Assembly (NCBI RefSeq): GCF_019264345.1
Contig: NZ_JAHVAO010000001.1
Span: 1,364,001 to 1,428,000 of the forward strand
From: Marinobacter arenosus
GTDB taxonomy: Bacteria; Pseudomonadota; Gammaproteobacteria; Pseudomonadales; Oleiphilaceae
Length of the DNA stretch: 64,000 nucleotides
Direction: 5' to 3'
Shown here piece by piece: positions 41,967-50,238 of this stretch (position 1 is its first letter; each line of letters starts with the position of its first letter). The position numbers were made by a program, and so were the translations under genes. Below the pieces are notes generated by a model that was not told where the DNA came from, searched no databases, and saw only the letters and a list, made by a program, of their open reading frames with translations.

Positions 41967-42665
41967 ATGAAACGTTTCATCCTCTCTGTCGCGTTCGCTG
42001 CAGTATTTCTACCGGCACACGCCGCCGAATTCGATGTGGAAATTCACAACCCGACCCGAGGCCTTTACTTCACGCAGCTGCTGGTCGCGGCCCACGCGCC
42101 GTCCATTTCGCTGTTTGAAACCGGCGAGACCGCATCCGCTAACCTGCGGGCGATGGCCGAAACCGGCAATCTTACCGGATTGATTGCGCTGCTGAACGCC
42201 GCCGGCGCCACCGTTGAAGAGGATCCAGCCAACGGCCTGCTGGCTCCGGGGGCAACCACGGTTGCCACCATCAACACCGGCAACGCCGTGGCGAACACCG
42301 AGCTATCGATTGTCGCCATGCTGCAGCCCAGCAACGATGGCTTTCTGGCGCTCAACAGCCTGACGGTCCCGACCGAGCCGGGCACCTATACCTACGATCT
42401 CAACGCATACGATGCCGGCACCGAAGCCAATAACGAGCTGCGCGGCACGAACTCGTTAGGTCAGCCGGGCATGCCGGTGCCGCCCGAACTGGATTCCGAG
42501 CTGGGGAACAATGGTACCGGCGCGGCCAGTACCGTCGAGGGGTACGTGCACATTCATCGCGGAAACCTGGGCGATAACAACCCCAGCGGCGGCCCCAGCG
42601 ATATGGTCAGCACCCTGCACCGGTGGCTGAACCCGGTGGCCCGCGTCACCGTGACCGTCAGATAA
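41967..42665 (+). CDS. Exported spondin-domain protein
   Basis: 232 residues with a signal peptide (RFILSVAFAAVFLPAHA) and a spondin_N-like domain over the rest. Visible family features are FDVEIHNPTRGLYFTQLLVA at the start, the mid-domain LSIVAMLQPSNDGFLALNSL, the calcium-type stretch YDLNAYDAGTEANNELRG, and the final VHIHRGNLGD with RWLNPVARVTVTV. Bacterial spondin proteins are secreted and uncharacterised. AAAGGAG precedes the ATG. It is 14 bp upstream of a paralogue. Confidence 0.88.
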   Translation: MKRFILSVAFAAVFLPAHAAEFDVEIHNPTRGLYFTQLLVAAHAPSISLFETGETASANLRAMAETGNLTGLIALLNAAGATVEEDPANGLLAPGATTVATINTGNAVANTELSIVAMLQPSNDGFLALNSLTVPTEPGTYTYDLNAYDAGTEANNELRGTNSLGQPGMPVPPELDSELGNNGTGAASTVEGYVHIHRGNLGDNNPSGGPSDMVSTLHRWLNPVARVTVTVR

Positions 42666-42679
42666 CCCGGAGGTGCGTC

Positions 42680-43405
42680 ATGGCATTTCGTACACACACG
42701 GTCTTGCTGCTGCCGCTGGTGATGCTGGTCGCGGGATGCGGTTCAAGCGATGACGACGGCAACTCGTTGGTGAGTGCGCGCAGTTTCCAGTACCAGGTCA
42801 CCATCACCAATCTGTCTGCCGGCCAACCTTTTTCGCCGGCCGCTGTGGTCATCCATCGGGCCGAATGGCAAGCCTTCACTCTGGGTGATGGCGCCTCGGT
42901 GGCGCTGGAACGACTGGCGGAAAGTGGCGACAACAACGCGTTTCTTTCCGAGGCCGACACGGACAACGGTGTGCTGGCCACCGAAACCGGTACCGGGCCA
43001 ATCGCCCCGGGCGCGACCACCGAACTATCGATATCCGCATCGGCAACGTCCGACGAGGGCCTGCGGCTGACCTGGATGTCCATGCCGGTGAACACCAACG
43101 ATGGTCTGGCGGGCATCAGCAGCATCGACCTCAGTGACCTGTCGACCGGCGACAGTCGAGTCTATTCTGCGATCACTTACGATGCCGGCACCGAGGCCAA
43201 CAGCGAATCCGCCGATACGGTGCCGGGCCCCGCCGCCAGCGGTCTTGCCGAGGGCTTTAACCCGGCCCGGGATGATGTTCGCGACGAAGTCTACATCCAC
43301 GCCGGCGTGGTCACCCAGGACGACGGGCTCGACACCTCCACGCTGGAAGGCATTCAGCGCTGGGAGAACCCCATTGCCCGTGTCCGGATCGAGCGGCTTC
43401 AATAG
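42680..43405 (+). CDS. Spondin-domain lipoprotein
   Basis: 241 residues, a paralogue of the preceding gene. The N-terminus is a lipoprotein signal (VLLLPLVMLVAGCGSSDDDG, lipobox VAGC). The spondin_N-like domain then has FQYQVTITNLSAGQPFSPAA, YDAGTEANSESADTVPGPAA, VYIHAGVVTQDDGLDTS and a closing RWENPIARVRIERL. Export to the outer membrane is likely, because Gly-Ser follows the cysteine instead of the Asp retention signal. It was probably formed by tandem duplication, with the two copies differing in how they are anchored. A strong terminator hairpin follows. Confidence 0.88.
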   Translation: MAFRTHTVLLLPLVMLVAGCGSSDDDGNSLVSARSFQYQVTITNLSAGQPFSPAAVVIHRAEWQAFTLGDGASVALERLAESGDNNAFLSEADTDNGVLATETGTGPIAPGATTELSISASATSDEGLRLTWMSMPVNTNDGLAGISSIDLSDLSTGDSRVYSAITYDAGTEANSESADTVPGPAASGLAEGFNPARDDVRDEVYIHAGVVTQDDGLDTSTLEGIQRWENPIARVRIERLQ

Positions 43406-43407
43406 CA

Positions 43408-43442
43408 AACGGCCACCCGCGTGGGGTACGCGGGTGGCCGTT
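43408..43442. terminator. Bidirectional terminator between converging genes
   Basis: A perfect 14-bp stem (AACGGCCACCCGCG with CGCGGGTGGCCGTT) encloses a 7-nt loop. It begins 3 bp after the stop codon of the spondin lipoprotein gene and ends 11 bp from the converging lipoprotein gene. The A- and T-ended arms suit both directions. Confidence 0.85.
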
Positions 43443-43452
43443 CGTTCCGTGC

Positions 43453-44757
43453 TTAGATCTGCTTGCTGACCATCTCGGACAACACGCTTCGATTACCGTC
43501 GATATCCAGGGTTCGCATGGCAAAATACCAGGTACCCTCGCTCAATTGGTCCACCAGCAGCTCGTCGACTGACGCGTCACCAATGGCGATCGAGTGGTCC
43601 AGTGCGTCGGCCGACTGGCCGTAGACCACTTCGAAGCCCGCGATCTCGCCCATGCTCAGACTCTCGCCGTTTTCCCGGGTCAACGGGGCTGTCCAGCTCA
43701 GCAGGGCGGCGTCCGCAGGAATGGTCGGTTGCGGCTCAGGTTCCGTGGTTGGCGGCTCGGTGGTATCGGCGACACTGGTGTCTCCGGAGTCGGAACCGTC
43801 ATAGACGTCGGCAATGGTTTTGAACCGCTGGACATTGCGGTACTCCACGATCACCAGTTTCTGGCTGATGATGCTTGATTCTGTGGTCAGTTGAAGCTCA
43901 GACGCCTGGGCAGCCGATGCAGCAACAATGTCCGCAAGCGCCACCGTCGTCCCATCACCGGTGATATCGAGCTGTCCGCTGGCCATGATTTGTGCCGACA
44001 TGTCGTTCAGGACATCGGAGATGCTCTGCCACTGGGCGTTGTCGTTGACCAGCGCCAGGAACGCGGCATTGGTGATCGCCACCTGAAGGGCATCCGCCGA
44101 CACTTCACCCAGCTCATCAAGGCGGGTCAGATCGGGTGGCACCAGGCTGAGTGCGCCCGCTGACAATCCGAACCAGTTTTCGACGGTCTGATAGCCTTCG
44201 GCCAGCGCGGCCGGCGACAGGCCCTGGTCACTGCGCTCCGCCAATGTGACGGCCAGGTGGGTGAGCGGCGTCAGATGCACGGTTTCGGTGGCAAGGTCAC
44301 CGGCGCCACGCAGAACAAATTCGCCGTCCAGCGACAGGGTCTGACCGAAGGCCACCTGGCTGCCGCCGACCTGGTCACAACCCGGGACCACGTCACACAC
44401 CATCCGGGTGCTGCCATCGGCGCGCAGTTCAACCAGCGCCCAACCACTGGCCTTGCCCCGCAGTTGCAGCTCGTAGCTGCCGTCGTCTGCTGTGCGGACC
44501 GGCTTGGCGGCCAGGCGATCCGGCGCGTAGTAGCCGGACTTGTCTTCCAGCAAGCGGTTCGCGGTTACCACGCCCTGCTGGATAACCCCTTTGATGGCGG
44601 CACCCGCAACCTGTGCGGTCGGCTCGCCAGCGCCCGAGGTTTGTGCCTCGGTGACACGGCCATTGTCCGAAGCATCCAGACCGCAGCCCGAGAGAAAAGC
44701 CGCCATGGGGACCAGCAGCGCACCTTGCTTCAACAGTTTTTTGCCGAGTTTTGACAT
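43453..44757 (-). CDS. Lipoprotein with C-terminal fibronectin type III-like domain
   Basis: 434 residues from the ATG at 44757. The signal peptide ends in FLSGCGLDASD (lipobox LSGC). An N-terminal carboxypeptidase-regulatory-like module follows (AAIKGVIQQGVVTANRL, GSYELQLRGKASGWALVELR). A helical middle region comes next (TVHLTPLTHLAVTLAERSDQ). After an acidic linker rich in T, E and P there is a fibronectin-III-like domain (ADAALLSWTAPLTRENGES to GTWYFAMRTLDIDGNRS). It is probably an outer-membrane surface lipoprotein. The domain order resembles that of the C-terminally truncated lipoprotein at the right end of the window only in its start. Confidence 0.75.
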   Translation of the reverse strand: MSKLGKKLLKQGALLVPMAAFLSGCGLDASDNGRVTEAQTSGAGEPTAQVAGAAIKGVIQQGVVTANRLLEDKSGYYAPDRLAAKPVRTADDGSYELQLRGKASGWALVELRADGSTRMVCDVVPGCDQVGGSQVAFGQTLSLDGEFVLRGAGDLATETVHLTPLTHLAVTLAERSDQGLSPAALAEGYQTVENWFGLSAGALSLVPPDLTRLDELGEVSADALQVAITNAAFLALVNDNAQWQSISDVLNDMSAQIMASGQLDITGDGTTVALADIVAASAAQASELQLTTESSIISQKLVIVEYRNVQRFKTIADVYDGSDSGDTSVADTTEPPTTEPEPQPTIPADAALLSWTAPLTRENGESLSMGEIAGFEVVYGQSADALDHSIAIGDASVDELLVDQLSEGTWYFAMRTLDIDGNRSVLSEMVSKQI

Positions 44758-45133
44758 GATTTTGCACCAGAATATTGACATCTGAGGCAAATCATAGCGC
44801 CGATACCGGCGTTCTTTTGAGAAACGACTCCTATTTTGACGGGCATTTTTGTCAGAAAAACGTCACTTACAGTCGAAAACACGATGACATGGATTGTAAC
44901 GTCAAAAATATCGACAATAGTGTCAGCAACTCACTGTCTTGAATGGAAAAAAACGCCGGGAACAGTGAGCGCTCGATTCAAGGGCCGCCACCGCGAGGAA
45001 ACCCGGTTTACAAATCGAAACAGCCAAACTCCGCTCACACACCCGGTCGGCGGGGATTCACGGGCAATTCCGACAAATGTCCGACCAGGCAGAGCGTACT
45101 AAACTGAAGATTGGCACCGCGCCGACCGATGGG
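44758..45133. promoter_or_regulatory. Divergent control region with TGACG/CGTCA half-sites
   Basis: The 376-bp region between the lipoprotein and the AI-2E permease is AT-rich. TTTTGACG at 44834-44841 and its inverse CGTCAAAA at 44900-44907 are 58 bp apart, and further GTCA/TGAC half-sites lie between and next to them. This is the kind of arrangement bound by dimeric regulators. A short open frame here (44836-45102) lacks coding character. Confidence 0.4.
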
Positions 45134-46309
45134 ATGACCACAGCCATGGCAGACACCCAACAGACTCCCGACACTCAAACGGAGGGGGCAGATGCTCCCA
45201 CCACAACCGCTCTCATCGAGGCCATCAACCTTCGAAGCATGGCGCTGATCGTATTGACGGGCATAGCCACGCTCTTTTTCATCGACTGGGCCCAGGCCGT
45301 TCTACTGCCGCTGGTGGTGGCCGTACTGATCAGCTACGCCCTCGACCCTCTGGTTTCCACACTCGACCGGATCCGGATTCCCCGCCCGCTTGGCGCGGCC
45401 ATCGTTCTGTTTGCGTTGCTTGGTGTGATTGCAGCAGCCAGTGTGCCACTGAAACAGGAAGCCACGGCCATGCTCGACAAGATCCCGGTGGCCATCAACG
45501 AGTTCCAGCGCAAGGAAGCCCAATCTACCGACGACGAAGAGGGGCTCATGGAGAAAGCCCAGACGGCCGCCAAGGAGATCGAGGCCACAGCCGCCCGGGA
45601 CCAGAAAGACACCATGGTCACCCAGCCGGGGGTAACGCCGGTCAGGGTGGTCGACAAGCCCATGGATATCCAGGAGTACGTGATAAAGGGGTCACCGGCC
45701 GCGCTGGTTCTCGTGTCCCAGGGCTTTTCCGTGCTGTTGCTCGTGTATTTCCTGCTGGCCGTGGGGTCACTCTACCGGCGCAAAGTGGTCAGAATTTCCG
45801 GGCCTTCCTTCGGGCGCATGCGAAAAGCGGCCAGGATCATGAACGAGCTGCACCAGCAGGTGCGCCGGTTCCTGTTCGTTACGGTCATCAGCGCGCTGTT
45901 CGTGGGTATTGTTACCTGGCTGGCATTCCTGGCGCTCGGCATGGAGCAGGCCGCCCTGTGGGGTGTCGTGGCCGGCGTCGCCAGCGGCATCCCCTATCTG
46001 GGGCCCTTTCTGGTGTTGATCGGCACCGGCCTTGCTGCGTTTATTCAGTTTGGGGAACTGAACATGGCCATTATCGTGGCGGGGGTCTCACTGATCATCA
46101 CCAGCATACAGGGCAACCTGCTGACGCCCTGGCTGACCAGCTATATTTCCAGCCTGAATGCGGTCGCGATCTTTATCGGGCTACTGTTCTGGGGATGGCT
46201 CTGGGGGCCGGTCGGCTTGATCGTCGCCACGCCGATCCTGATGATCACCAAGTCGGTCTGCGATCACGTGGTTAACCTGCGCGCCGTTGGCGAACTGCTG
46301 GGGAAATAG
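45134..46309 (+). CDS. AI-2E family permease (PerM/TqsA type)
   Basis: About 391 residues; the frame is open from 45077 and the exact start is uncertain, with 45134 chosen because the upstream codons look non-homologous. About eight membrane helices are present. The cytoplasmic helical bulge (ATAMLDKIPVAINEFQRKEA) follows TM3, and the conserved permease core is LGMEQAALWGVVAGVASGIP with LGPFLVLIGTGLAAFI. The C-terminal WGPVGLIVATPILMITKSV is the family end. Members export autoinducer-2 or exchange Na+/H+. The substrate here is unknown. Confidence 0.88.
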   Translation: MTTAMADTQQTPDTQTEGADAPTTTALIEAINLRSMALIVLTGIATLFFIDWAQAVLLPLVVAVLISYALDPLVSTLDRIRIPRPLGAAIVLFALLGVIAAASVPLKQEATAMLDKIPVAINEFQRKEAQSTDDEEGLMEKAQTAAKEIEATAARDQKDTMVTQPGVTPVRVVDKPMDIQEYVIKGSPAALVLVSQGFSVLLLVYFLLAVGSLYRRKVVRISGPSFGRMRKAARIMNELHQQVRRFLFVTVISALFVGIVTWLAFLALGMEQAALWGVVAGVASGIPYLGPFLVLIGTGLAAFIQFGELNMAIIVAGVSLIITSIQGNLLTPWLTSYISSLNAVAIFIGLLFWGWLWGPVGLIVATPILMITKSVCDHVVNLRAVGELLGK

Positions 46310-46340
46310 ACCTGCCTGAGCGAAGGTGCCGCTCGAGTGG

Positions 46341-46832
46341 TTAGCCGACCTGATCCGATCCTGGCGTTTGGCGAGGCCTCGCAGCGCCAGCGGACGGCTC
46401 GAGTTCGGACTGTTTCATCAGCTCCATACCGCCTTTCAACAGCAGGGACCTGAGCCGTGGATCGCCCTCTTCGGCCAGTCCAAGCGCAAACGCGGCCAAT
46501 GCCGATTCCAGCGGGTTCTCCTGAATCAACGTCCGCAAAGCGGTAAGCGAAGACGCCGGGCTCGACTTGGGACCTTTCGCTCGTTTTGATGCCGAAACCG
46601 GACGTGTCATCTGCCAGAAAAAGAGCACCAGAATCAAGACACAGGCCGCGCCCACTACCGCCATGCTGCCCGCCTCACCCAGTAGGGGTGCCAGCGCCGT
46701 GATTGAGGCTTGGACTAACAGGTAGAAACCGGTGAGAAGCAGGGCAGCGAGCAAGACCACGGCAAGCATAAAGCCCGTGATCGCGGCGACGGTCTTGCGC
46801 ACTACCCCCTTTATTGTTGCAGAGTCGATCAT
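46341..46832 (-). CDS. Phage-holin-like (DUF1469-type) membrane protein
   Basis: 163 residues. Two membrane helices lie near the N-terminus (about 14-40 and 52-75) and are separated by a short hairpin, followed by a soluble tail rich in A, L, S and R (LTALRTLIQENPLESALAAF). This is the layout of Phage_holin_3_6/YqjE-like proteins, which usually occur next to YqjD/ElaB (DUF883) proteins. The ATG at 46832 is 2 bp after the stop of the DUF883 gene, so both are in one operon. The assignment to YqjE rests on layout and neighbourhood. Confidence 0.7.
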   Translation of the reverse strand: MIDSATIKGVVRKTVAAITGFMLAVVLLAALLLTGFYLLVQASITALAPLLGEAGSMAVVGAACVLILVLFFWQMTRPVSASKRAKGPKSSPASSLTALRTLIQENPLESALAAFALGLAEEGDPRLRSLLLKGGMELMKQSELEPSAGAARPRQTPGSDQVG

Positions 46833-46834
46833 CG

Positions 46835-47158
46835 TCAGCGGTCGAGCAATTTGCCAACCAGAATGCCGGCGAGGAACATGATCAGGATGCTCAGGAAAGG
46901 CCGCTCTTCAATCTTGTGTTCCACATCGTGAATGGCTTTGTCTCCGGCATCTTTCGCCCGGTTCAGGGCATCATTGCCCCGACTCCTGACCTGATCCAGG
47001 GCTTCCCGGCTTTCGCGGCGAATCTCGTCCCGAAGACTGCTGATATTGCTCTTCTGACTTTCGGTTACGGTTTTCGTCAAAGTGGCCAGATCTTCCCGGA
47101 GCTTCTGTAAATCCTGCTTGACCTGGTCGTATTCGTCCTGACTGGGTTTCGCTTCCAT
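46835..47158 (-). CDS. DUF883 (YqjD/ElaB-like) ribosome-associated membrane protein
   Basis: 107 residues. A long charged helix (DEYDQVKQDLQKLREDLATL to ALDQVRSRGNDALNRAKDAG, about residues 8-75) is followed by VEHKIEERPFLSILIMFLAG and a short C-terminal membrane anchor (ILVGKLLDR). YqjD and ElaB tether stationary-phase ribosomes to the inner membrane in E. coli, and this protein has the same plan. GGAGA precedes the ATG. The pair with the holin-like gene fits the YqjDE arrangement. Confidence 0.88.
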   Translation of the reverse strand: MEAKPSQDEYDQVKQDLQKLREDLATLTKTVTESQKSNISSLRDEIRRESREALDQVRSRGNDALNRAKDAGDKAIHDVEHKIEERPFLSILIMFLAGILVGKLLDR

Positions 47159-47334
47159 TTCCTGTCTCCTTCTCCCGTAGATTTACCATCGATAAACCTT
47201 CTCCGAAGACCAAGCCACCCCCCACTCATCATCGCGCGGGTGACCCTCGAAGGACTCCTTTCAAGCGTAGCACACAACCTTGCGCACCACGCCGGGGAGC
47301 AAAGGATATCAGCCTCTGGATGATGCCATGGCCG

Positions 47335-47658
47335 TCAGCCGAAATACTCCTGCATCCAGTCCACCAGGGTCTGAACCGTGACATCCGCCATCGCCATGCT
47401 CTGGAAACTCTCCCCCACTTCGTCTTCGATGGTCACGAACTGGTAGAGGAGGTTGCCCGGCTGCTCGTCGTGGAGGATCAGGTTGATGCGGCGTCGGGTG
47501 CGCAGGCAGTCAATGGTCATGACATCAGCGGGAATGCCGGCGTCGCGCATCCCCCGACGCACCTCCACGACCGGATTGATGTGTTCGTGCGCTGCCTGGA
47601 TTCGGGTGTGCGCATCGCTTGCCATGTCAGACAGGGCTTTCAAGGGATCTTCGGACAT
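47335..47658 (-). CDS. Conserved small protein of unknown function
   Basis: 107 residues, soluble, no signal peptide. The sequence has an N-terminal helix (DPLKALSDMASDAHTRIQAA) and then a strand-rich region (DVMTIDCLRTRRRINLILHD and GNLLYQFVTIEDEVGESFQS) followed by LVDWMQEYFG. I do not recognise a domain. Codon use is normal for the genome. It lies 176 bp downstream of the DUF883 gene's start in divergent regulatory space, and no operon partner is evident. Confidence 0.65.
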   Translation of the reverse strand: MSEDPLKALSDMASDAHTRIQAAHEHINPVVEVRRGMRDAGIPADVMTIDCLRTRRRINLILHDEQPGNLLYQFVTIEDEVGESFQSMAMADVTVQTLVDWMQEYFG

Positions 47659-47991
47659 TCGTTACCGCCTGGGTGGTGGTGAGTTTCATTCGCTGATCAG
47701 TCGGGAAAGTCTAGCGGACTGGGCTCCCAAATCCGACGCCGTAACCGCTTGATGTTGTTTGTAACGTTTTTCGCGAGCAGCCTCTGCAAGAAATGGAGTT
47801 GCCTATAATCTGCCCACGCAATAAGAACATAACACTCCCGGAGGGATACCCTTTGAACGGCTGTGCCTTCTCAGGTGGCGGCCGAAGCATTGATGACCCG
47901 ACCAGCTTGAGCTGCGCAAATCGCTGGCCATGCCGGTGATGACCCACTGAGCGAGACGCGCAGGCGAGGAGCTACGCGCTGCTCGCCTGCG
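47659..47991. other. Gene-free region with an orphan promoter-like site and hairpin
   Basis: The 333 bp contain a perfect TATAAT at about 47803-47808, a CCCGGAGGG at about 47836-47844, and a 28-codon frame that opens at a TTG 7 bp later (reading LNGCAFSGGGRSIDDPTSLS). At the end sits a 10-bp-stem hairpin (47959-47991). This may be a small RNA or leader-peptide gene; no homology is visible. Confidence 0.35.
47959..47991. terminator. Hairpin next to the convergent gene end
   Basis: CGCAGGCGAG pairs with CTCGCCTGCG around a 13-nt loop that itself can pair AGC with GCT. It lies just beyond the 3' end of the 124-aa gene (stop at 47992). It could end that gene's transcript or one arriving from the left. 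No T-run is present. Confidence 0.55.
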
Positions 47992-48366
47992 TCAGTCGAC
48001 CGGCCGCGATTGCGGCACAAGGCAGTTCATAAGCGTGATCGAGAGATCCCGAAACACGGCCTTGGATGCAACGAGACCTGGAAACCTGTCCGCTGCCGCC
48101 CGGCGACAGGCGGGTTCACGGGCCTCACTGCCATCAACACACTCAGCATGGGCATCACTGCCGGACGCCGTCCCGGTCGCCTCCGCACAAAGCCCGGGAA
48201 CCTCGCCGACCACCCAGTCAACCACGGTGCCACGCTCGACCGGATTGGCCGCCAGATTGGTGAAGCGGCTGGCCTCGACCGGCTCCGGCTGCTCCCGGGT
48301 CTGGTCCCAGACGACAAACACCAGGGCCGCTGAAACCAGAACGACGGTAACGGTGGGAAACTTCAT
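47992..48366 (-). CDS. Small exported protein of unknown function
   Basis: 124 residues from the ATG at 48366, with an N-terminal membrane or signal segment (FPTVTVVLVSAALVFVVWDQ). The short mature domain carries cysteines in GLCAEATG, HAECVDG and REPACRRAA, and ends LSITLMNCLVPQSRPVD. The four cysteines could form two disulfides. No clear ribosome site is present, and an upstream start at 48429 is possible but would not begin with a better signal. The family is not recognised. Confidence 0.6.
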   Translation of the reverse strand: MKFPTVTVVLVSAALVFVVWDQTREQPEPVEASRFTNLAANPVERGTVVDWVVGEVPGLCAEATGTASGSDAHAECVDGSEAREPACRRAAADRFPGLVASKAVFRDLSITLMNCLVPQSRPVD

Positions 48367-48543
48367 GGCTGGGCATCCGAGTTGGTGAAGTGAACCCGGG
48401 ATAATAAAGGCTGGGCAGTGCAACGCCAACCCGGCCTGTTTTCACAAATCACCGGCAAGGCGCTTGCCGGCCATACGGTCAGGTGTCAAGCTTCGCCGTA
48501 CTTTCAAACAGATGACCAACTGAACGCTATAAGGAAACGTTGA

Positions 48544-48747
48544 ATGGGAAGCTCAAAACTCGTCGGTATTGTCCTGCTCGTGGTGGGCATTGCCCTGCTC
48601 TATTTCGGCTACCAGTCCACCCAGTCTGTGGGTAATCAGCTGACGGAAACCGTCACCGGCCGTTTTACCGATGAAACCATGCTGTACCTGATCGGCGGTG
48701 CTGCGGCTGCGGCGGCCGGTGCCTTCCTCACCTTTTTCAAGAAGTAG
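48544..48747 (+). CDS. DUF3185 small membrane protein
   Basis: 67 residues with two membrane helices (KLVGIVLLVVGIALLYFGYQ and MLYLIGGAAAAAAGAFLTFF) joined by the DUF3185 motif QSVGNQLTETVTGRFTDETM. The family is small and uncharacterised, found in marine bacteria and pseudomonads. It is 20 bp upstream of a DUF3096 mini-protein on the same strand, and both are probably expressed together. Confidence 0.88.
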   Translation: MGSSKLVGIVLLVVGIALLYFGYQSTQSVGNQLTETVTGRFTDETMLYLIGGAAAAAAGAFLTFFKK

Positions 48748-48767
48748 ATGACACAGGAGACACCCTG

Positions 48768-48911
48768 ATGACCCTTCACCTCGAACTCGCTCCCCTGATC
48801 AGCCTCGGTGCCGGTATCGGCATCCTGGTGTTCCCGAAACTGCTCAATTACATCGTCGCGGGCTACCTGATTGTCCTGGGCGTCCTCGGATTGCTCGGCC
48901 ATCCCATGTAA
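48768..48911 (+). CDS. DUF3096 small membrane protein
   Basis: 47 residues starting MTLHLELAPLISLGAGIGIL. It has two hydrophobic stretches, VFPKLLNYIVAGYLIVLGVL at the centre and a GLLGHPM end, as in DUF3096 (a single hairpin with a proline-lysine turn). AGGAGA lies 8-10 bp upstream. It forms a two-gene unit with the DUF3185 protein. The function is unknown. The next gene converges only 10 bp after the stop. Confidence 0.85.
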   Translation: MTLHLELAPLISLGAGIGILVFPKLLNYIVAGYLIVLGVLGLLGHPM

Positions 48912-48921
48912 CGGGGCGCCG

Positions 48922-49794
48922 TCACGCGCTCGCTCGTAACACGCTCTGGAAGGCTTCCTTCACGTGGGTCGCCAGGGCGTCGTTGATCGGCGTGGATCGT
49001 CCGCGCACGAGCGCCAGTTGGTAGGAGCCGATAGCCGGCAGGTCCTCGTTGGGAAACTGTTTCAGCGGCGGTCGAACGAGGCTCTGGGGAAACGGCGCGA
49101 CGGCAAGGTCTGCGACCATCGCGGCTTCCTGTCCGGAACAGTGCTCACAGGTGTAGGCAATCCGATAGGGTATGCCGGCCCGATCAAGCGCCCTCAGGGT
49201 CATGCCGCGCCAGGCACAGCCCTCGTGGGCCATGGCGATGGGCAGGGGCGTGCGCTGGAACGCCGAGCCACCTTCCCGGCCAGCCCAGACCAACGGTTCT
49301 TCATGGACCACCTCGCCACGACTTTCCCGTGCGGCGTCCGCCACCGTCACCAGCGCCAGGTCAAGCGCTCCGGCATCCACGCGGGCCAGGTTCTGTTTGC
49401 TGGACCCCACCACCACGTCCACGAGTATCGCCGGGTAGGAACGGGCGAACTGGGCGAGGACCTCCGGCAGTATTCGGGTACCAACGTCGTCCGACGTGCC
49501 AATCCCCACCTTGCCTTCCAGTGTCGGGGCGATGAAATGCTGGACGGCCTCTTCGTTCAGCCGCAGGAGGCGCCGGCTGTAATCCAGCAGAATTTCCCCT
49601 TCCGTCGTCAGTGTGACCTGACGGGGCTCCCGAATAAACAGGGTTTTCCCGAGGCTCTGTTCCAGTTGCTTGATCTGCATGCTCAACGCGGAAGGCGTCC
49701 GGTGAACCATCTTGGCAGCCCCGGTAAAGGTTCCGCATTCCGAGATCGCAACAAAGGTTCTGAGCACCTCGTTATCCAGTAACGGCATGTTCAC
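48922..49794 (-). CDS. LysR-family transcriptional regulator
   Basis: 290 residues starting at a GTG (49794) placed 8 bp after GGAGGAGG; the ATG two codons later is too far from that site. The winged helix is at about 4-65 (LLDNEVLRTFVAISECGTFT, GAAKMVHRTPSALSMQIKQL), followed by a substrate-binding domain that contains GTSDDVGTRILPEVLAQFAR. Cysteines in the effector domain (EGCAWRGMTL and AYTCEHCSGQ) are unusual. The target is unknown; the gene is divergent from the DUF1127 gene, which is the most likely local target. Confidence 0.87.
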   Translation of the reverse strand: MNMPLLDNEVLRTFVAISECGTFTGAAKMVHRTPSALSMQIKQLEQSLGKTLFIREPRQVTLTTEGEILLDYSRRLLRLNEEAVQHFIAPTLEGKVGIGTSDDVGTRILPEVLAQFARSYPAILVDVVVGSSKQNLARVDAGALDLALVTVADAARESRGEVVHEEPLVWAGREGGSAFQRTPLPIAMAHEGCAWRGMTLRALDRAGIPYRIAYTCEHCSGQEAAMVADLAVAPFPQSLVRPPLKQFPNEDLPAIGSYQLALVRGRSTPINDALATHVKEAFQSVLRASA

Positions 49795-49944
49795 GGGGCT
49801 TGCCTCCTCCAGCAGATTCGCATGAATACTGACTTAAGCATATCTGAAGGCAGGATTAAAATCTTTTCGTTTGTCTGAAGGCAAATGAACGGCCATGCTG
49901 TGTCATGCCGTTAAATTCACACGACCGATAGAAAGGTGACGACG

Positions 49945-50175
49945 ATGCCCGAATTGAAGAGCCACCATCACACCGCCGCGCTTGGGCCTCTCTCCCACTG
50001 GATGGCGTATTACTCACGTCGTCAGCAGTTTCGGCGGATTGCGAAGACTCTGCTCGCAGAAAGGGACGAAATCCTGAAGGATCTGGGTTACGAGCGCCGG
50101 GAAATCCTGAGTGCCATGAACCTGCCACTGCGCAACGATGCATTGAAGTACCTGGAGTTACATCGCTCGAAATAA
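49945..50175 (+). CDS. DUF1127 (YjiS-like) small protein
   Basis: 76 residues. The arginine-rich DUF1127 core runs WMAYYSRRQQFRRIAKTLLA, then ILKDLGYERREILSAMNLPL. This family comprises short basic proteins of 45-75 residues implicated in RNA turnover, phosphate sensing and stress in alphaproteobacteria. The ATG at 49945 has GAAAGG 8 bp upstream. A GTG further up would overlap it. Its promoter lies opposite the LysR regulator. Confidence 0.82.
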   Translation: MPELKSHHHTAALGPLSHWMAYYSRRQQFRRIAKTLLAERDEILKDLGYERREILSAMNLPLRNDALKYLELHRSK

Positions 50176-50238
50176 CGACGGGCGGGGACCGACTGCGGTC
50201 GATGGGGTAAACGCACGTCGCGATCCCGCCGCCAACGG

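Noticed and set aside
44836..45102. Short plus-strand frame in the lipoprotein/permease gap
   Set aside because: Codon use is AT-rich and unlike coding sequence, with no ribosome site; the segment is better seen as a control region with TGACG repeats.
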